This document shows positions 23,740 to 35,661 of a stretch of DNA of 64,000 nt, piece by piece. The translations under genes were made by a program, and so were the position numbers. The stretch is from NCBI RefSeq assembly GCF_020520425.1, contig NC_079487.1, positions 109,712,141 to 109,776,140 on the forward strand. Direction: 5' to 3'. The notes beneath the pieces are model-generated. The model was not told the origin of the DNA. It searched no databases and saw nothing but the letters and a program-made list of their open reading frames with translations. Each line of letters begins with the position of its first letter. The stretch's first letter is position 1. The DNA comes from Spinacia oleracea. Its lineage: Eukaryota > Streptophyta > Magnoliopsida > Caryophyllales > Amaranthaceae.

Positions 23740-24760
23740 ATGGATGTCAATGGTCAAATTTCTCAAAGTGGAAGGGGAAAGAATAACCGCTTATGGAAAA
23801 AGGAGGAGGAAAAGGCTCTGATCGATTGTTTGTTGGAGTTGAGTTGTGACCTGCAATGGAAAGGAGAATGATGATTTAAGAATGAATATTTGAATCAATT
23901 GGAACATATGTTGAACACTAAGTTCCCAGGTTGTGGTTTAAAGGTTATTCCTCACATTGAATCAAAGTTCAAATGGTTCAAAGACAAATATGCAGTAGTT
24001 TCTGAAATGGTGAATAAGACATCTGGTTTTCAGTGGGATGATCAACCTAATATGATACAATGTGAGAGACAAGCTTATGAAGATTTTTGCAAGGTAATTG
24101 GTCTCCCATTTCTTTCCTTTTTTGAGTTTTTTTTTCTGCTTACATTTTACTAGTTCTAATATAATATTTTATTATGTTTTCTTAGACTCATCCTAAAGCC
24201 GGAGGATTGTGGAAGACTCCTTTCCCTTATCTTAACAAGCTAGATGACATTTTTGGCATCGACCGAGCTAACGACCTTGCATCTGAGTTGCCAGAGGACT
24301 CTATCCACAATCTTGAAAAAGAGACTATTCGTCTTAGTGATAGTGACGATGAAAGTGTTTTGATCTCAATCACCTATTTTAGCTACAAATGATTCTCAAA
24401 CACAACCTCCTCCTGGCAAGAGAATGAAGAAGGAAAAGACTCCAAAAAGTAATGATAAGAGGAGAACTTCTCAGTTTGAAAATTTAACAACTGTTCCTAA
24501 TATGACTATTGGATTCACATGATTTATGAAGGATATGAATAGTCACCTAGCAACCATTGCAACTGCTATGAGTACAACACAAGAACGTGAGCAGGAGGTA
24601 GTTGCACAAAAGAGGATGCTACTTTCTGAGATTGGGAGTCTGCCTGGAATTACACAATATGAAGTTATAAGAGCTGCAAGTTTGTTTTCATCAAATCCTA
24701 GGCAAATGGAGATTTTCTTTTGAAGTCCCGATGATGAATGGAAGACAGGAGTGGTGCTGA
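23740..24760 (+). pseudogene. Harbinger-associated Myb/SANT-like protein, broken
   Basis: Starts at ATG 23740 (MDVNGQISQSGRG) and enters a Myb/SANT-like domain (LWKKEEEKALIDCLLEL ... IESKFKWFKDKYAVVSEM ... DFCK), then an intron (24094-24184) and a tail exon with GGLWKTPFPYLNKLDDIFG, ending in a helical ITQYEVIRAASLFSSNPRQMEIFF segment. Two stops lie near 23871-23877, and further stops occur near 24390, 24520 and 24721. In this superfamily the protein binds transposon ends and carries the transposase to the nucleus. This copy is dead. Confidence 0.8.
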
Positions 24761-25202
24761 CCTTCTGAGCCGTCATGCTAGTTGATTAATTAATGGTTGA
24801 ATTTTGGTAAGTAGAATTTTGGGTAATAAGTTGTAGAATGTTGAATTGGTAATTTTCATATACAATGGTTGACGTTTTGTAGCTTTATTTTTATTTTATT
24901 TTAACAATATGGTTTGTGCTTTTGAGTTTTGAATATTCATTAATGGCATTCTGAATGTCGTGTTAATTTTAATTCTTTCTAAAATTTATACGAAATTTAT
25001 ATAATGTTGCATTAGGAATGTTATTAATTAAAATAGATAAAAGTAAAATAGATTAGATTTCATTCCTCATCCCTATAAAATTTGAACCAAACAATAAGTA
25101 AAGGGATGAGATTCATTCCAGAACTGAATCAAATACAAAGTACATGGTATGTGGATTCAAGTTCCAACCCTATGACACCTTGATTTCATTCCTTATTCCA
25201 AT

Positions 25203-25756
25203 TAGGGATGGAAATGGGTGGGATTTGGATCGGGTGGAGCATCACCCGCATCCATCCGCTCCACCCGGTCCATCCGTCACCCGCTTTACTCATCACCCGC
25301 ATTCCGTCCATCCATCACCCGCGAGTGAACCGGGTGGATCGGGTGATATTCGGGTGAAAATCATAAACCACTAAAAAATCACCACCTAATAATATGCATA
25401 ATTATTAACCAAAAGAAAAAAAATTATATACCTTCATTCATCTCCGAAACATATAATTATTTATTATTACGCATAACTTATAACTAAAAAAAACAAGTAC
25501 TAACTTTAATGAGTAATGGATTTATCAACACATTTTATGTCTAAAGATAAATATAAATAATATATTTAAAATAAACGAGTGATGGTTTGGGTGGTAAACG
25601 GATGATGGATCGGGTGATGGATAAAAAAACATCACCCGCATCCATCACCCGCTTCACCCATCACCCGCTTTTTATCCATTTAATTCAGATTTTCATCCGT
25701 TTAATTATACCCAATGACCGGGTTCGTGGATCATCCACTGAATATTTTCATCCCTA
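25203..25756. mobile_element. hAT MITE, 554 bp, inside the Harbinger right arm
   Basis: Ends TAGGGATGGAAATGG and the inverse TTTTCATCCCTA; flanked by ATTCCAAT at 25195-25202 and 25757-25764, an 8-bp duplication as expected for hAT. The interior is rich in 'catcacccgc' and 'cgggtgatgg' words. Same size and same end type as the MITE at 42999-43551. Confidence 0.88.
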
Positions 25757-25793
25757 ATTCCAATTCCATACCAGTTGGGGAACCAAACGTCCT

Positions 25794-25988
25794 GGAAAAT
25801 CTTCTCTAAGAAAAAGGAGAACAAAAAAAAGCACAATATTGGGCGAAATGCGTTGAACTTGTAAGCAAGTGTAGAAGAGGCCGTAAATTCTCGCTGTCAC
25901 TTCCAGTCTTCCGCTTCACGCCACCACAGCCACCACAGCCACCACCGCCTTCCCCAATTCCATCCTCTCTTTTTCTCTCTCTTTAACA
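25794..25988 (+). promoter_or_regulatory. Immediate upstream region of SAM50
   Basis: Only 195 bp separate the Harbinger right end from the SAM50 start codon. The last part (25900-25988) is a C-rich and CT-rich leader. Any further promoter sequence must be within or beyond the transposon, 17259-17957 on the far side. Confidence 0.6.
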
Positions 25989-28900
25989 ATGGCAGTCATA
26001 ACCAAAGAACCCAGCCACCCACCACCAACCACCGAGAGCAACCCTATCTCCACCAATGGCGACGCCGGAGACGAGCCAGAAGCAGAAGAAAACGACAACG
26101 ATGAAGAAGAAGACGTAGATGAAGCTGACGAGGAGGAAGAGGAATTCGAATCTCCAGCGACGGAAGCATCTAACATCGGTATAACTAAGGAAAAAATGAC
26201 GAAGTTCGCGAATCGATTGAGTTCCGAACCGATTGCGCTAAGAGTTCACGATGTGATTATCAAGGGGAATATCAAAACTAAGGATTCTGTAATTGAAGCA
26301 GAGATTTTGAATGACCTAAAACGAGCTTCTACGCTTCAGGAGATCGTTCAAGCTACCGCAATCGCTAATGCAAAGCTTCGGCAGCTTGATATTTTCGATT
26401 CGGTTAACTTTACCATTGATTCCGGCCCGAAAGAGTTGCCGGGTACTGCGAATCTTGTTATCGAGGTTACGGAGACGAAGAACCCTCTCACTGGTGAAAT
26501 TGGTTTGTTCACTAAGCCTGGGGTAAACTTCTTTTGATCACATTTTGATTTTGTTCTTTGAATTTGTTATTTCTGTCAATTGCATAGTGCTTCAAAAAAT
26601 TGCTGATTTGACTTTTGGAAGTTGTTTGATTGTGTTATTGAAATTGTACTGCTTCTATGAAAATGTTGTAAATTATGAGAAGCTAACCGAATTTGGGGCA
26701 ACGATAGGGTATGAGTGTCGAATTGTGGTTGAACGCAGGTATCGGCTTGGAATGTTGATCCTTTCATACAAAACCTGTCAGAAGAGTACATTTATATAAT
26801 TATATAAATTACAAGGCTTAGGATCATTGATTGTAAGTTTATAACATTAGGACTTTGAATGTGGGTTTGATTGATTTTGACTGATAAACTCGTAAACGCT
26901 ATGGAGACTTGTGATGCTGTTGAGGTGCAATATCACTGGAATGCTTAATTTCTATATAGTATAAATAAGGGGCTATGGACTTCAGCTTTGCTTAGAAAAA
27001 ATAGTTTTCAGGTGCCGCGATATAGTTTGCTTTTATAGGTTATCAAATTAGTTGCTTAAAAGTTGTGTTCGGTAGAACTAGCTACTGGATTAGTAAACCT
27101 CCCAAATTACAATGGGTAGCTTTTCTAAAACACTAATTCCGCCATTGAAACCTTCGTAGAAATTTTACTTTAGCAAACAGGGGTTTCAACCGTTGAGTCA
27201 AAACTCTAGAAGTTCAGGAAAAAAAATCATCGTCAAACTGGGACTTGTTTTATATCTTTTAAGTATTTGGCAGGAGGTAGTGGGAGTATGCATAAATTAG
27301 TTGTCATGAGTAGTGTTGTAATCAAAACCTCGGAGAATGACTATTGGATGATTTAATGTGTTTCGTACCATAAACCAGGAGAATTTTGCAGTTTTAAATT
27401 TTTAATACGTCTATTTGGCTTAGAGTTATTAATCACTTGGACGGTATATGATTGAATTCTCCTGATACTGAACAGCTGTTGAATGCTTTGTGGAAATGTA
27501 GTTGCAGTGAGTTGGGTTTTGAGATTTGATGTTGAATATTTTTTGGGTTTCCGTAAGAGAAATTTTGTGTATATATAATTACAGAAACTCTTACCTATAC
27601 GGTAGAAAAAAAGCCGTAATAGGTCCTTCGGTGTAGCATTTTTTAATGTATGTCAACAGTTTTAGGTTCCTTACCGTCTCTCTGTATACCGTAATACCCT
27701 ATACATCATCTTCTATATCTGAAGATGACATCAGGACTGAAGTTGTATCTCCTGTAATAATTTGATAGAAGAGAGCTTGAGATTCCCACTGCAATTTTGC
27801 TTATAGAGGTCAAGATATAAGCAACCTCTCTGGCAAATAAAGGGGCAGTTTCTTGTACTGTACTAAAAGATTAGATAATTATATGAAAGGATTTCAAGAC
27901 CTGACCATTGTATTCTTCATAGGACTTCTAAAACTGTTTTTGGTTAAGACCTCAAGGCTGAAAAAGTATATTTCAGTAGACCTGCACAAAAACAAATCTT
28001 GTGTGTTGTCTCAAGTCAGATACCAGAATTAAGCATATGGATGCATTATTCATCCATAAAGACCAGTATCTTTACAGAATATGGGGACGTGTGGGATCTG
28101 CTCAATGATTTGGAAACTGGGCAGGTCGACTCGGGAATGGTCCAACTAGAAACTGGCAAATAGTCCGGTTCTCTTTACTAATATAGGGAAAAAATTGACA
28201 AGACAACTAGAATTTTAGGTTGAAACAAGGTGTACCTACTACCTAGTTATATAATTGCATATCTTCCGTAAAAGAGGACAGCCCACACTAATTTATGACA
28301 AAGATGAGAAGTTGGTCATACAATATGATGTCACCGGCAAGTCTGCTAGAGTGCTAGATTGAAGGCTGGCAAAGGTGATGCAGGATGACGGGGACCTGTT
28401 CGATTGAGAGAGTCAGAGAGATCTTTCAAGGATGTGAGCAAGTTTCAGCTTATAGGGAAAAATATTAGCTGTTATCATTAGCAGGATAAACAGGTTAAAA
28501 AAAAAATTGTTACTGATTTGTGGTTTGCACATGCTATGGACCTAGAAGCTATTTTCTAATCCTATAGAGTCATTTGGTCAAGGGCATTAGAATCAGTGCA
28601 GAAGTAAATTGTAACTGCTGAAATTATCAGCTTTGTAACAACTCTCTGTTAACTTTTATTTTTAAGGGGTAGTGCTTTCCATATTAAGATGTATTATATG
28701 GATTTATGGGGTAGTTGTAGGCCTTGTAGCCTTATATTAAGATATATTATATGGATTTATAGTACTCTCATTCTCCATATTAAGATGTATTATATGGATT
28801 TATGGATAGTTGTAGCCTTATATTTGGTATAGAAAATACTCCGTAAAAACTTGATTTCATCTTGGTATTTCAAATGTTCAACTCTGCATTACAAAAAACT

Positions 28901-31900
28901 CCCATAAGTGGGGAGACAAAGTTCATTTAAAAGGGAAAATGTCTTCACTAAAAGTAGAATTTGAACTTATTACAGATCTAATTAAAGGAATTTGCAAGTA
29001 TGAAAATAAAATAAAGCTTAAATTTTTTAAGATGGAGGCTAAGGCTCAGATATAGAGGAGAGGAGTTTGGTTTGAGGTGAACTCCTGCTTCCTATGTAAA
29101 GTATAGTCCATACCCTGTAGTGCTAAATCGTAAATTTCAGCTGTCCCCTTTATAGCTGAAACTTATTGTTACTTGCTACAAAACTGCAAGGGTAGAATCA
29201 ACCATCAACTTATTTGAAAATTGAGTTCTGGCATGCCATCAGAATTTGACAGAATTTTGAAAAATAATCTGAAGAAGGTTACAATATTTTTCGGATACCC
29301 GATAATGGTATGTGTGATTATTATTCCTTGATTATGGTGGGTGTACTGTATGCGTTTTGCTTACCATTTTGCTTATAGGTTCAAACAAACGGAGAGGCAT
29401 TTAAATTTGATGGTATGTGATATGAATAGGATCACAGCAGTTAACATTTTTTATGCCTTTGACACACTTATTCCATTTGTTTACATAGAGGTATTATTTT
29501 TCTTCCATCATTGACTTCTGCTGTTGATATACTTGTGTGATGTTGCTAAATCTGAAAATCGTTTTTATAGGCTAGATCATGGTCCCTCGAAGGAGGTTTG
29601 AAGCTGAAGAATCTGTTGGGTTATGCTGATGTTTGGGACGGATCTGTATCTTATGGATGGGATCAGACAACAGAGGTTAGTGCTGGGGTTGCACTTCCCA
29701 GATTCAGACATTTGCCTTCTCCTGTGTTTGCTCGAGCATCTCTACTCTCTCAAGACTGGCTAAAGTTCTCCTCATACAAAGAACAAGCATTAGGCTTTGG
29801 TCTTGGTTTACTATCTACTAGGAATCACGAATTGGTATACAATTTGACATGGCGTACCTTGACAGATCCATCACAAACGGCTGGTGAATCAGTAAGGAGA
29901 CAGCTGGGGCATAGTTTATTGTCCTCACTGAAATACACATTTAAAATTGATAAGAGGAACTCATCTTTGAGGCCTACTCGGGGATATGCTTTTAGTTTGA
30001 CTACTTTATTAGCCGGCCTTAATCCGGATAGTCGGAGTGCACGCTTCCTGCGGCAGGTATGTGTTATTCTTGTACAGATTCCTGGGATTGTTGTTTGTAT
30101 GAGTTCGAGTTGATTCAAGTTATAATATTATAAATCTTTATGTACATTTAAGCATCTTGTTTCCTGCTCCCCTATAATTAATTCTGGTTCCACATTTGGA
30201 GCTGCTTTGACTGGATCAATCCTAGTTAGTGATATAAAGTCGTACAAATATTACTTTAAGGCTTTGATTTTGTCCTGCCATTCCCATTCCCATTCCCATT
30301 CCCATTCCCATGCCCTTGCTCTTTTTTATGTATTATCGATCAGGTGCTGTCCCTAATCGGTATTAGACTTGTGTCTGCACTTCAAGTGGACAAGGATGCT
30401 TTGTCATCAATCTTTAAATATAATATAAGGAGTACATCCTCCTTGTTAATAAAAAAGGGTAACGCAAACTCGTTTCTTATGAATCCTAAACTTTGACAAT
30501 CTCTATTGTGAGGGTAATATTGATTCATTGGGTTGCATCAACCAGTTCTTTCTTCTCATTCGTTGCCTGATGGGTTGGTGATTTTTTTTTTAATCTTTTC
30601 CTTTGCATATACCAATGTGAAGTCTATTTCTGGACTTTTGATGGCCTATAGAAACTTTTGATGTACTTGATAGGTTAGATTTTTCCTTTACCAGCCCGAA
30701 GTGTATTTCTGGACTTTTGATAGCCTACAGAACTTCATATCCCTGCACCTGTCAATATTTTACTTGGTGAATGGATGAGAGGCTTAAGTAACAATTTTTT
30801 TTTGTTATCCTTGGGAATGAACTTTTAGCAATTCTATGAAATTCCTCTGTAACACTATGTTGGTTATTCAAGGACTTGGTTTGTAGACACCCATGGTATC
30901 TCTTAATGAGTTAATGGCCTCATGCACTCATTTTGTTCTTGAAACTCAATATTGAGTTGCTCTGGGGAAAACTTTAGCATATAAGGTAATAGGCTTCATG
31001 GACCTAGTCCTTTAATTCATAGAAAGGCTCGAGATTTCTTTCGGTATGAGGGATTTGTTTATCTTCTAAGGTCTTTGATTTAGTTGTATACCTGGGTATC
31101 TGACTCCGATAGTGGAACCTATCATTTGTTTGCTTTTGTCAGTGACATTTGGGTAGTTGATGTCTATGCCAATTTTACTAACTTGAATACTCGTAATATC
31201 GAGTGGACTATTTAGAGTAAATTGTTCCTATGATAAGAGTATAGACAATTATAGTGCATTAGGTTACTATTTACCATATCTTTCATGATTTGTCAACTTT
31301 GTTTCTTGTCCACTCTACAACCCAGCTGCTTTGATAGATTTGGTCGATCTGTGAATTATGAGCTGGAGCCATTTTAAGTTGATTTTATCAGATCTGCTGT
31401 TCAAGACAATTCTAAGTCAGCTATTTTGCTTATAATATCCTCAACAGGAGTGTGATTTCCGTTACGCACTGCCATTGGGATTTTATCACGCTGCACTTAA
31501 TCTTGGGGTCTCTGTTGGTCTTATTTTTCCATGGGGAAGGGGATTCTTGGATAGACCATCATCTCTGCCTGATAGATTCTTTCTGGGTGGCAATACTTCA
31601 CCAGTTTGTTCATTGGGAGGGCCAAGTTCAGTGTTGGGATTTAAGTGCCGAGGGCTTGGACCTACTGAACCACGGAGGCAAACTAGAGATAAACCTGATG
31701 GTGATTCCGAAGTTGCTGCTTCTGAGAGGGATGCTCTTGGTGGAGATCTTGCTGTCTCTGCATTTGCAGACCTTTCATTCGATCTTCCACTGAGAATTCT
31801 CAAGGAAGCTGGGATCCATGCTCATGTCTTTGCTTCAACTGGTAACCTTGTCAAATTAACAGAGAATGAGTGGCGCAAATTTTCGCCCAAGAGTTTCATG

Positions 31901-32212
31901 CAGTCATTTCGAACTACTGTTGGATGTGGGGTCATTATTCCCACAAAACTATTCCGTATGGAGGTTAGTATGTTTCTCCAAATGATTACCAATGTGAGAA
32001 ATAGATATAAATAAAAGCTCAATCCTTTTTATGGCAGAATGCAGTAGTTCTAATACCTTCATCTTCAGTTTTTCCACATTTCTTATAGCTTAAATGATCT
32101 TAAACTTGCTTTCTTTCTCATTGAACAGGTTAATTATTGTCATATTGTGAGGCAGTTTGAGCATGATCATGGAAAAACTGGTGTGCAGTTCAGCTTTTCT
32201 TCTCCATTTTGA
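25989..32212 (+). CDS. SAM50: SAM50/TOB55, Omp85-family insertase of the mitochondrial outer membrane, 539 aa
   Basis: Exons 25989-26522, 29571-30056, 31448-31963, 32129-32212; every intron is phase 0, 1620 nt in one frame. Residues 1-60 are very acidic; a single POTRA domain lies at about 84-163 (LRVHDVIIKGNIKTKDSV ... LVIEVTE). The Omp85 beta-barrel (Bac_surface_Ag) fills 180-539, with WSLEGGLKLKNLLGYAD, LRPTRGYAFSL, the loop-6 region LGFKCRGLGP, and a last strand carrying KTGVQFSF (528-535), a fit to the mitochondrial beta-signal. The protein folds beta-barrel proteins such as VDAC and TOM40 into the outer membrane. Length is usual for plants. Start: first ATG, downstream of a CT-rich leader. 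It is divergent from BMF3; a transposon nest separates them. Confidence 0.92.
26523..29570 (+). other. Intron 1 of SAM50, 3.05 kb
   Basis: No further exon is needed, since GLFTKPG joins ARSWSLEGG in phase 0. A local repeat lies at 28660-28830: three copies of 'tattaagatgtattatatggatttat'-type sequence separated by 'gtagttgtagcctt'. No other element with clear ends was seen. Confidence 0.7.
30057..31447 (+). other. Intron 2 of SAM50 with a CCCATT microsatellite
   Basis: A CCCATT hexamer run of about five to six copies occurs at 30278-30312. 'tatttctggacttttgat' occurs twice near 30625 and 30705, a small duplication. Otherwise AT-rich intron sequence. Confidence 0.75.
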
Positions 32213-33350
32213 ACATCGGAAAGAAGTTGAGATTCTTTTGGCATTTCAATATTGTACAAACTTCCCTAACTTCTTTTTGCACCGTGATTTTGACACTGAA
32301 AACTTGTCTTTAGACCGAGAATGCAGTCGAGTGCTTTCTCCAAGCAGGGAAATGAGAAAAATTGTTGCATTTTGTTATAAAACTAATTCATGAATAAAAG
32401 AATGTTGCTATGGAATCTTGAATTTCTTAGGGATCCCTATGCATTCAGGGTTCTTGTCTTCCTGTTGCAGCTACCTAGTTAGGTTTTCCTACTAAAATTC
32501 AGTCCTATTTGTCTAGAATTGACTTCCAACTTACTGTTGGCAGCCATGGCAGATCATTCTGAAGGATATTCTGTTCCAATAGGTTTAGCCAAAATTTGTC
32601 ATTTACCCTTTACCTCCATTAGTTTAACTTTTGGTTTTTGGACTGAGAATCTCAAATTATTATTGGTATTTTGAGTAAGAAATACTCAATATAGGTGATT
32701 TTTGGCAGATAATTATGCAAAGTTAGATGTTTTCAAGAGATTTGGATTTTGGACCTTTGATGATTATTGATTTATTATTGCTGTTTTGGGTGTAAAAAAC
32801 TTAAAAACATACCAATAGGTGTGGAAAGCTGTTGACTGCTGGTTTGACATCCCAGGTTGTAGTATTTGATTTTTGTGTTCATGTACAGCTCAGGAATGAA
32901 ATTTCCTTTAAACTGGAAACTGGAATTGGACCAGGCAACATGGGTTTGCATTTACCAGGTAAAGAGAAATGTTAAAAATCCTTATTCCAGGAAATAGCTG
33001 ATTATTAGAGACAGCGTGTTGTTTTAACTGAAGGTTCTGCTAGAAAGGGTTCCAATATTTTCCGTATGAGTTATCAAAATAATTACTCATATTAGACACC
33101 CAATGGCCTGTTTGGTATCGTATTTTGTTTTCAGTTTTCTGTTTTTAAAAAAACTAAAAATCAAAAACCAAAAACCAAATATGAAAATAACATAAAATAG
33201 TTTTCGGTTTTTTTGTTGCCAGTTTTCAAATTAACACAATTATGATTATTTTTGTTCATGAAACAATCCAAGTCTTATGATACAACCTAAACACCAAAAA
33301 TTGAAAACTATTGGTGACAACGAAAATAATCCGATTTTGTTTTAATTGAG
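32213..33350. other. Downstream of SAM50, no gene seen
   Basis: 32213-33100 is 3' flank with no clear feature. 33110-33345 begins 'ggcctgtttggtatcg' and is rich in 'aaaaacc' and 'gttttcagtttt' words, as one end of a MITE would be; its other end was not found. Confidence 0.4.
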
Positions 33351-33352
33351 TA

Positions 33353-33938
33353 CTCCCTCCGTCCCGGAATACTCGACCCGGTTTGACCGGCACAGAGTTT
33401 AAGGAACTTGAATTGACTTATTTAATTTAATAGGTAGTAGTTGATAGTGGGTATTATTTTAATGTAATTAGTGGGAGGTGGGTTAAGAGGTGGGGTTGGG
33501 GGAGAGTAGAGGTTGAATTTTTAATTATTTTTTGTATGGAGTAGGGGGTAGGTGGGTTAATAGGGGTGGAGTGAGAAATAATACTTCCTCAATTCTTTAT
33601 TAAATGACACAATTTTTTTGTCACGTTTGCCAATGCAATATTTCAACCATTAATACCTTTTATTATTAATGGTTAAAAATTATAAAAGTTTGATATTATA
33701 AAACTATAGGATGAGACGATTATAACAAGACCCCACATGACTATATTTTTTGTTAAGTATAAATCACAATTGATGGTCAAAGTATATTATATGAATAGTG
33801 CCAAAAGTACAATTGTGTCATTTAAAAAAGGATGGAGGAAGTATAATATTGTTAGAATATTTCCATTTTTAAAAACAGGCCAAGTATTAAGGGACGGCCC
33901 GATAAGGAAAACAGGTCAAGTATTCCGGGACGGGGGAG
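33353..33938. mobile_element. Stowaway-like MITE (outer)
   Basis: Ends CTCCCTCCGTCCCGGAATAC and the inverse 'gtattccgggacgggggag', flanked by TA at 33351-33352 and 33939-33940. A second MITE sits inside it. Confidence 0.85.
33584..33841. mobile_element. Stowaway-like MITE nested in the previous one
   Basis: Ends CTTCCTCAATTC and the inverse 'aaggatggaggaag', with inner mirrored 'aatgacacaatt' / 'aattgtgtcattt'. TA at 33582-33583 and 33842-33843. 258 bp. Confidence 0.8.
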
Positions 33939-33940
33939 TA

Positions 33941-34437
33941 TATATTATTCATTTCAATTTCATACTCGTTTCTTTTCCTCCATGATTCACCCTTCGTATT
34001 CCTATACATATGTACGTTTCGTTTCTCCAGGTTTATCTTTTCTCAAATTGAAATCGACATAATATATTGATTGGCAAATCAAGAATAAGTTAGTTAGTCT
34101 TATTATAAGTATGTTTTGTCGTGGTATTGAGCTTGAAAATTAAATTAAGAGCAACTTATCAAGTTAAGAAGGTAACACTCAACTAAATGCGTCAAACACG
34201 CAAAGAAGAACAAGAATACTTTAATTTCAGACAAACAAAAGACTACGATGCATGCAATTATTATTAAATATCGTTAATTAATATTTTGGGTATGATATTA
34301 TTCCCATCTGCTATCACATCATTCTTGCATATGCATGCTCTGATACTGTGGTAAACTCTACAAATTTGGACCCTATTTTTGGTTATTTATTTATTTGGTG
34401 GACCATCTATAGAATAAAATTACAATCATTTATGTAG
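33941..34437. other. Spacer, no feature seen
   Basis: AT-rich sequence between two MITEs, without an open frame of note. Confidence 0.5.
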
Positions 34438-34439
34438 TA

Positions 34440-35545
34440 CACCCTCTGTTCCAGAATACTCGCACCGGTTCGAGTCGACACGCTTGCCAATGCACAACCA
34501 GGGGCGGATCTATTTAGTTCCCAAGGGGTCCAAAGGGACCCCTATTATTTTTGGAAAAAGCCTATAAAATTGATGTTGGGTAATTAATTGCACTTGAAAT
34601 ATTTAAGTTATAACCTGGGTTCGAATCCAAGTAACGGGAGGCTAAATATGATTTTTAATCCCCTTCTTTTTTGTCTTTTACTTGTCCTTAGTTGATCATC
34701 TAAATTCCTCATGTTTACTTTTTCTCCTTTTCCTTTTACAAGTTGTTTTTCCGTCATTCCTTTTTAAATTTTTTTTTACCTATAATGGTTCATGATTTTG
34801 CTTTTACAAAAAAAAAAAGTATTGTTATTTTTTCTTCAAAAAAGTTTTGCAATTTCCTTAACATATACTTCTAATAATGTATTTTTATACTCCACTTTTA
34901 TAGAATTATAGTTGCATTTTTCTTAGACTTGGAGACTTAATCAATTCCTTCGTATATAATAGCATAATGCCCCATAAGCGTTAAGAATGATGTTCCTTTT
35001 TCTTATTAGTGTTTTCGTGTGCCATTTGTTCAGTGACAATTATTATAATAAAGTAAATCTCTTTCAAATTATGATAAACTCGTTTTTTTCATTTTAAAAT
35101 TGAAATTGCGCCAAATTATTGTTGTAATTTGAACTAAGTGTTGAGTTTTATTGTTATGAAAAACCAAAATTAAAGATCATAAATCCTCCACGTATTTTAT
35201 TATAACGTTTTTAATATTTCGTCTACTTATCTCTCAACTTTAACCCCCTAAAATGAGAAAATATTATAAATTATAAAGCAAATAAAAAAAAAGTTTGGAC
35301 CCCATTTATAAATTCCTGGGTCCGCCCCTGTGCACAACTTTAACCACCAATATCTTTAACTACATATTATAAAAACTTATGAAGTATTAATATTTTGAAA
35401 ATATATGTTAAGATGAAGCCAACAATATATTACTTCGTATATGCTAACTTTTGTTCTCATATACTAGAAATAAAATAGGGTCAAAGTGAATTATGTGAAT
35501 AGTGCAAAAAGTCAAACCGGTGTGTGTATTCCGGGACGGAGGGAG
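34440..35545. mobile_element. Stowaway-like MITE split by a hAT element
   Basis: Left end 'caccctctgttccagaatac', right end inverse of CTCCCTCCGTCCCGGAATAC; TA at 34438-34439 and 35546-35547. Without the hAT insertion it would be about 266 bp. Its halves match the intact copy at 50769-51020 ('cttgccaatgcacaac', 'ataaaatagggtcaaagt'). Confidence 0.85.
34499..35330. mobile_element. Non-autonomous hAT element, 832 bp
   Basis: Ends CAGGGGCGGATC and the inverse GGGTCCGCCCCTG; perfect 8-bp target duplication TGCACAAC at 34491-34498 and 35331-35338. No transposase frame. Inserted in a Stowaway-like MITE. Confidence 0.88.
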
Positions 35546-35661
35546 TACACCGATCCGTATGGTCTAACGGCCACAAATTAATGTGAAACGTTGATACCTA
35601 ATCGGCTAATTTCATGTATTTGAGAATGGTACTCCGTACGTCATTTGATATCCAACACTAA

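Larger units (their letters stand above)
17958..25793 (+). mobile_element. PIF/Harbinger DNA transposon with nested CACTA and hAT MITE
   Basis: Left end 'gggagcgtttggttggggg' (17958) and right end 'ccccaactgg'-side with 'aaccaaacgtcc' (25781-25792) form imperfect inverted ends, each followed inward by 'tttcattcc'-type sequence. The interior has the two genes expected of this superfamily in one orientation: a DDE transposase (22783-23572) and a Myb/SANT-like protein (23740-24760), both decayed. A 3450-bp CACTA (19135-22584) and a 554-bp hAT MITE (25203-25756) are inserted in it, so the Harbinger itself is about 3.8 kb. I could not recognise its own 3-bp target duplication, so the outer ends are approximate. 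Confidence 0.75.

Noticed and set aside
29825-30118. Minus-strand frame over SAM50 exon 2
   Set aside because: Antisense shadow of a conserved barrel exon.
31452-31803. Second frame and antisense frame over SAM50 exon 3
   Set aside because: The in-phase frame continues the Omp85 barrel from exon 2 and into exon 4; the others have no match.
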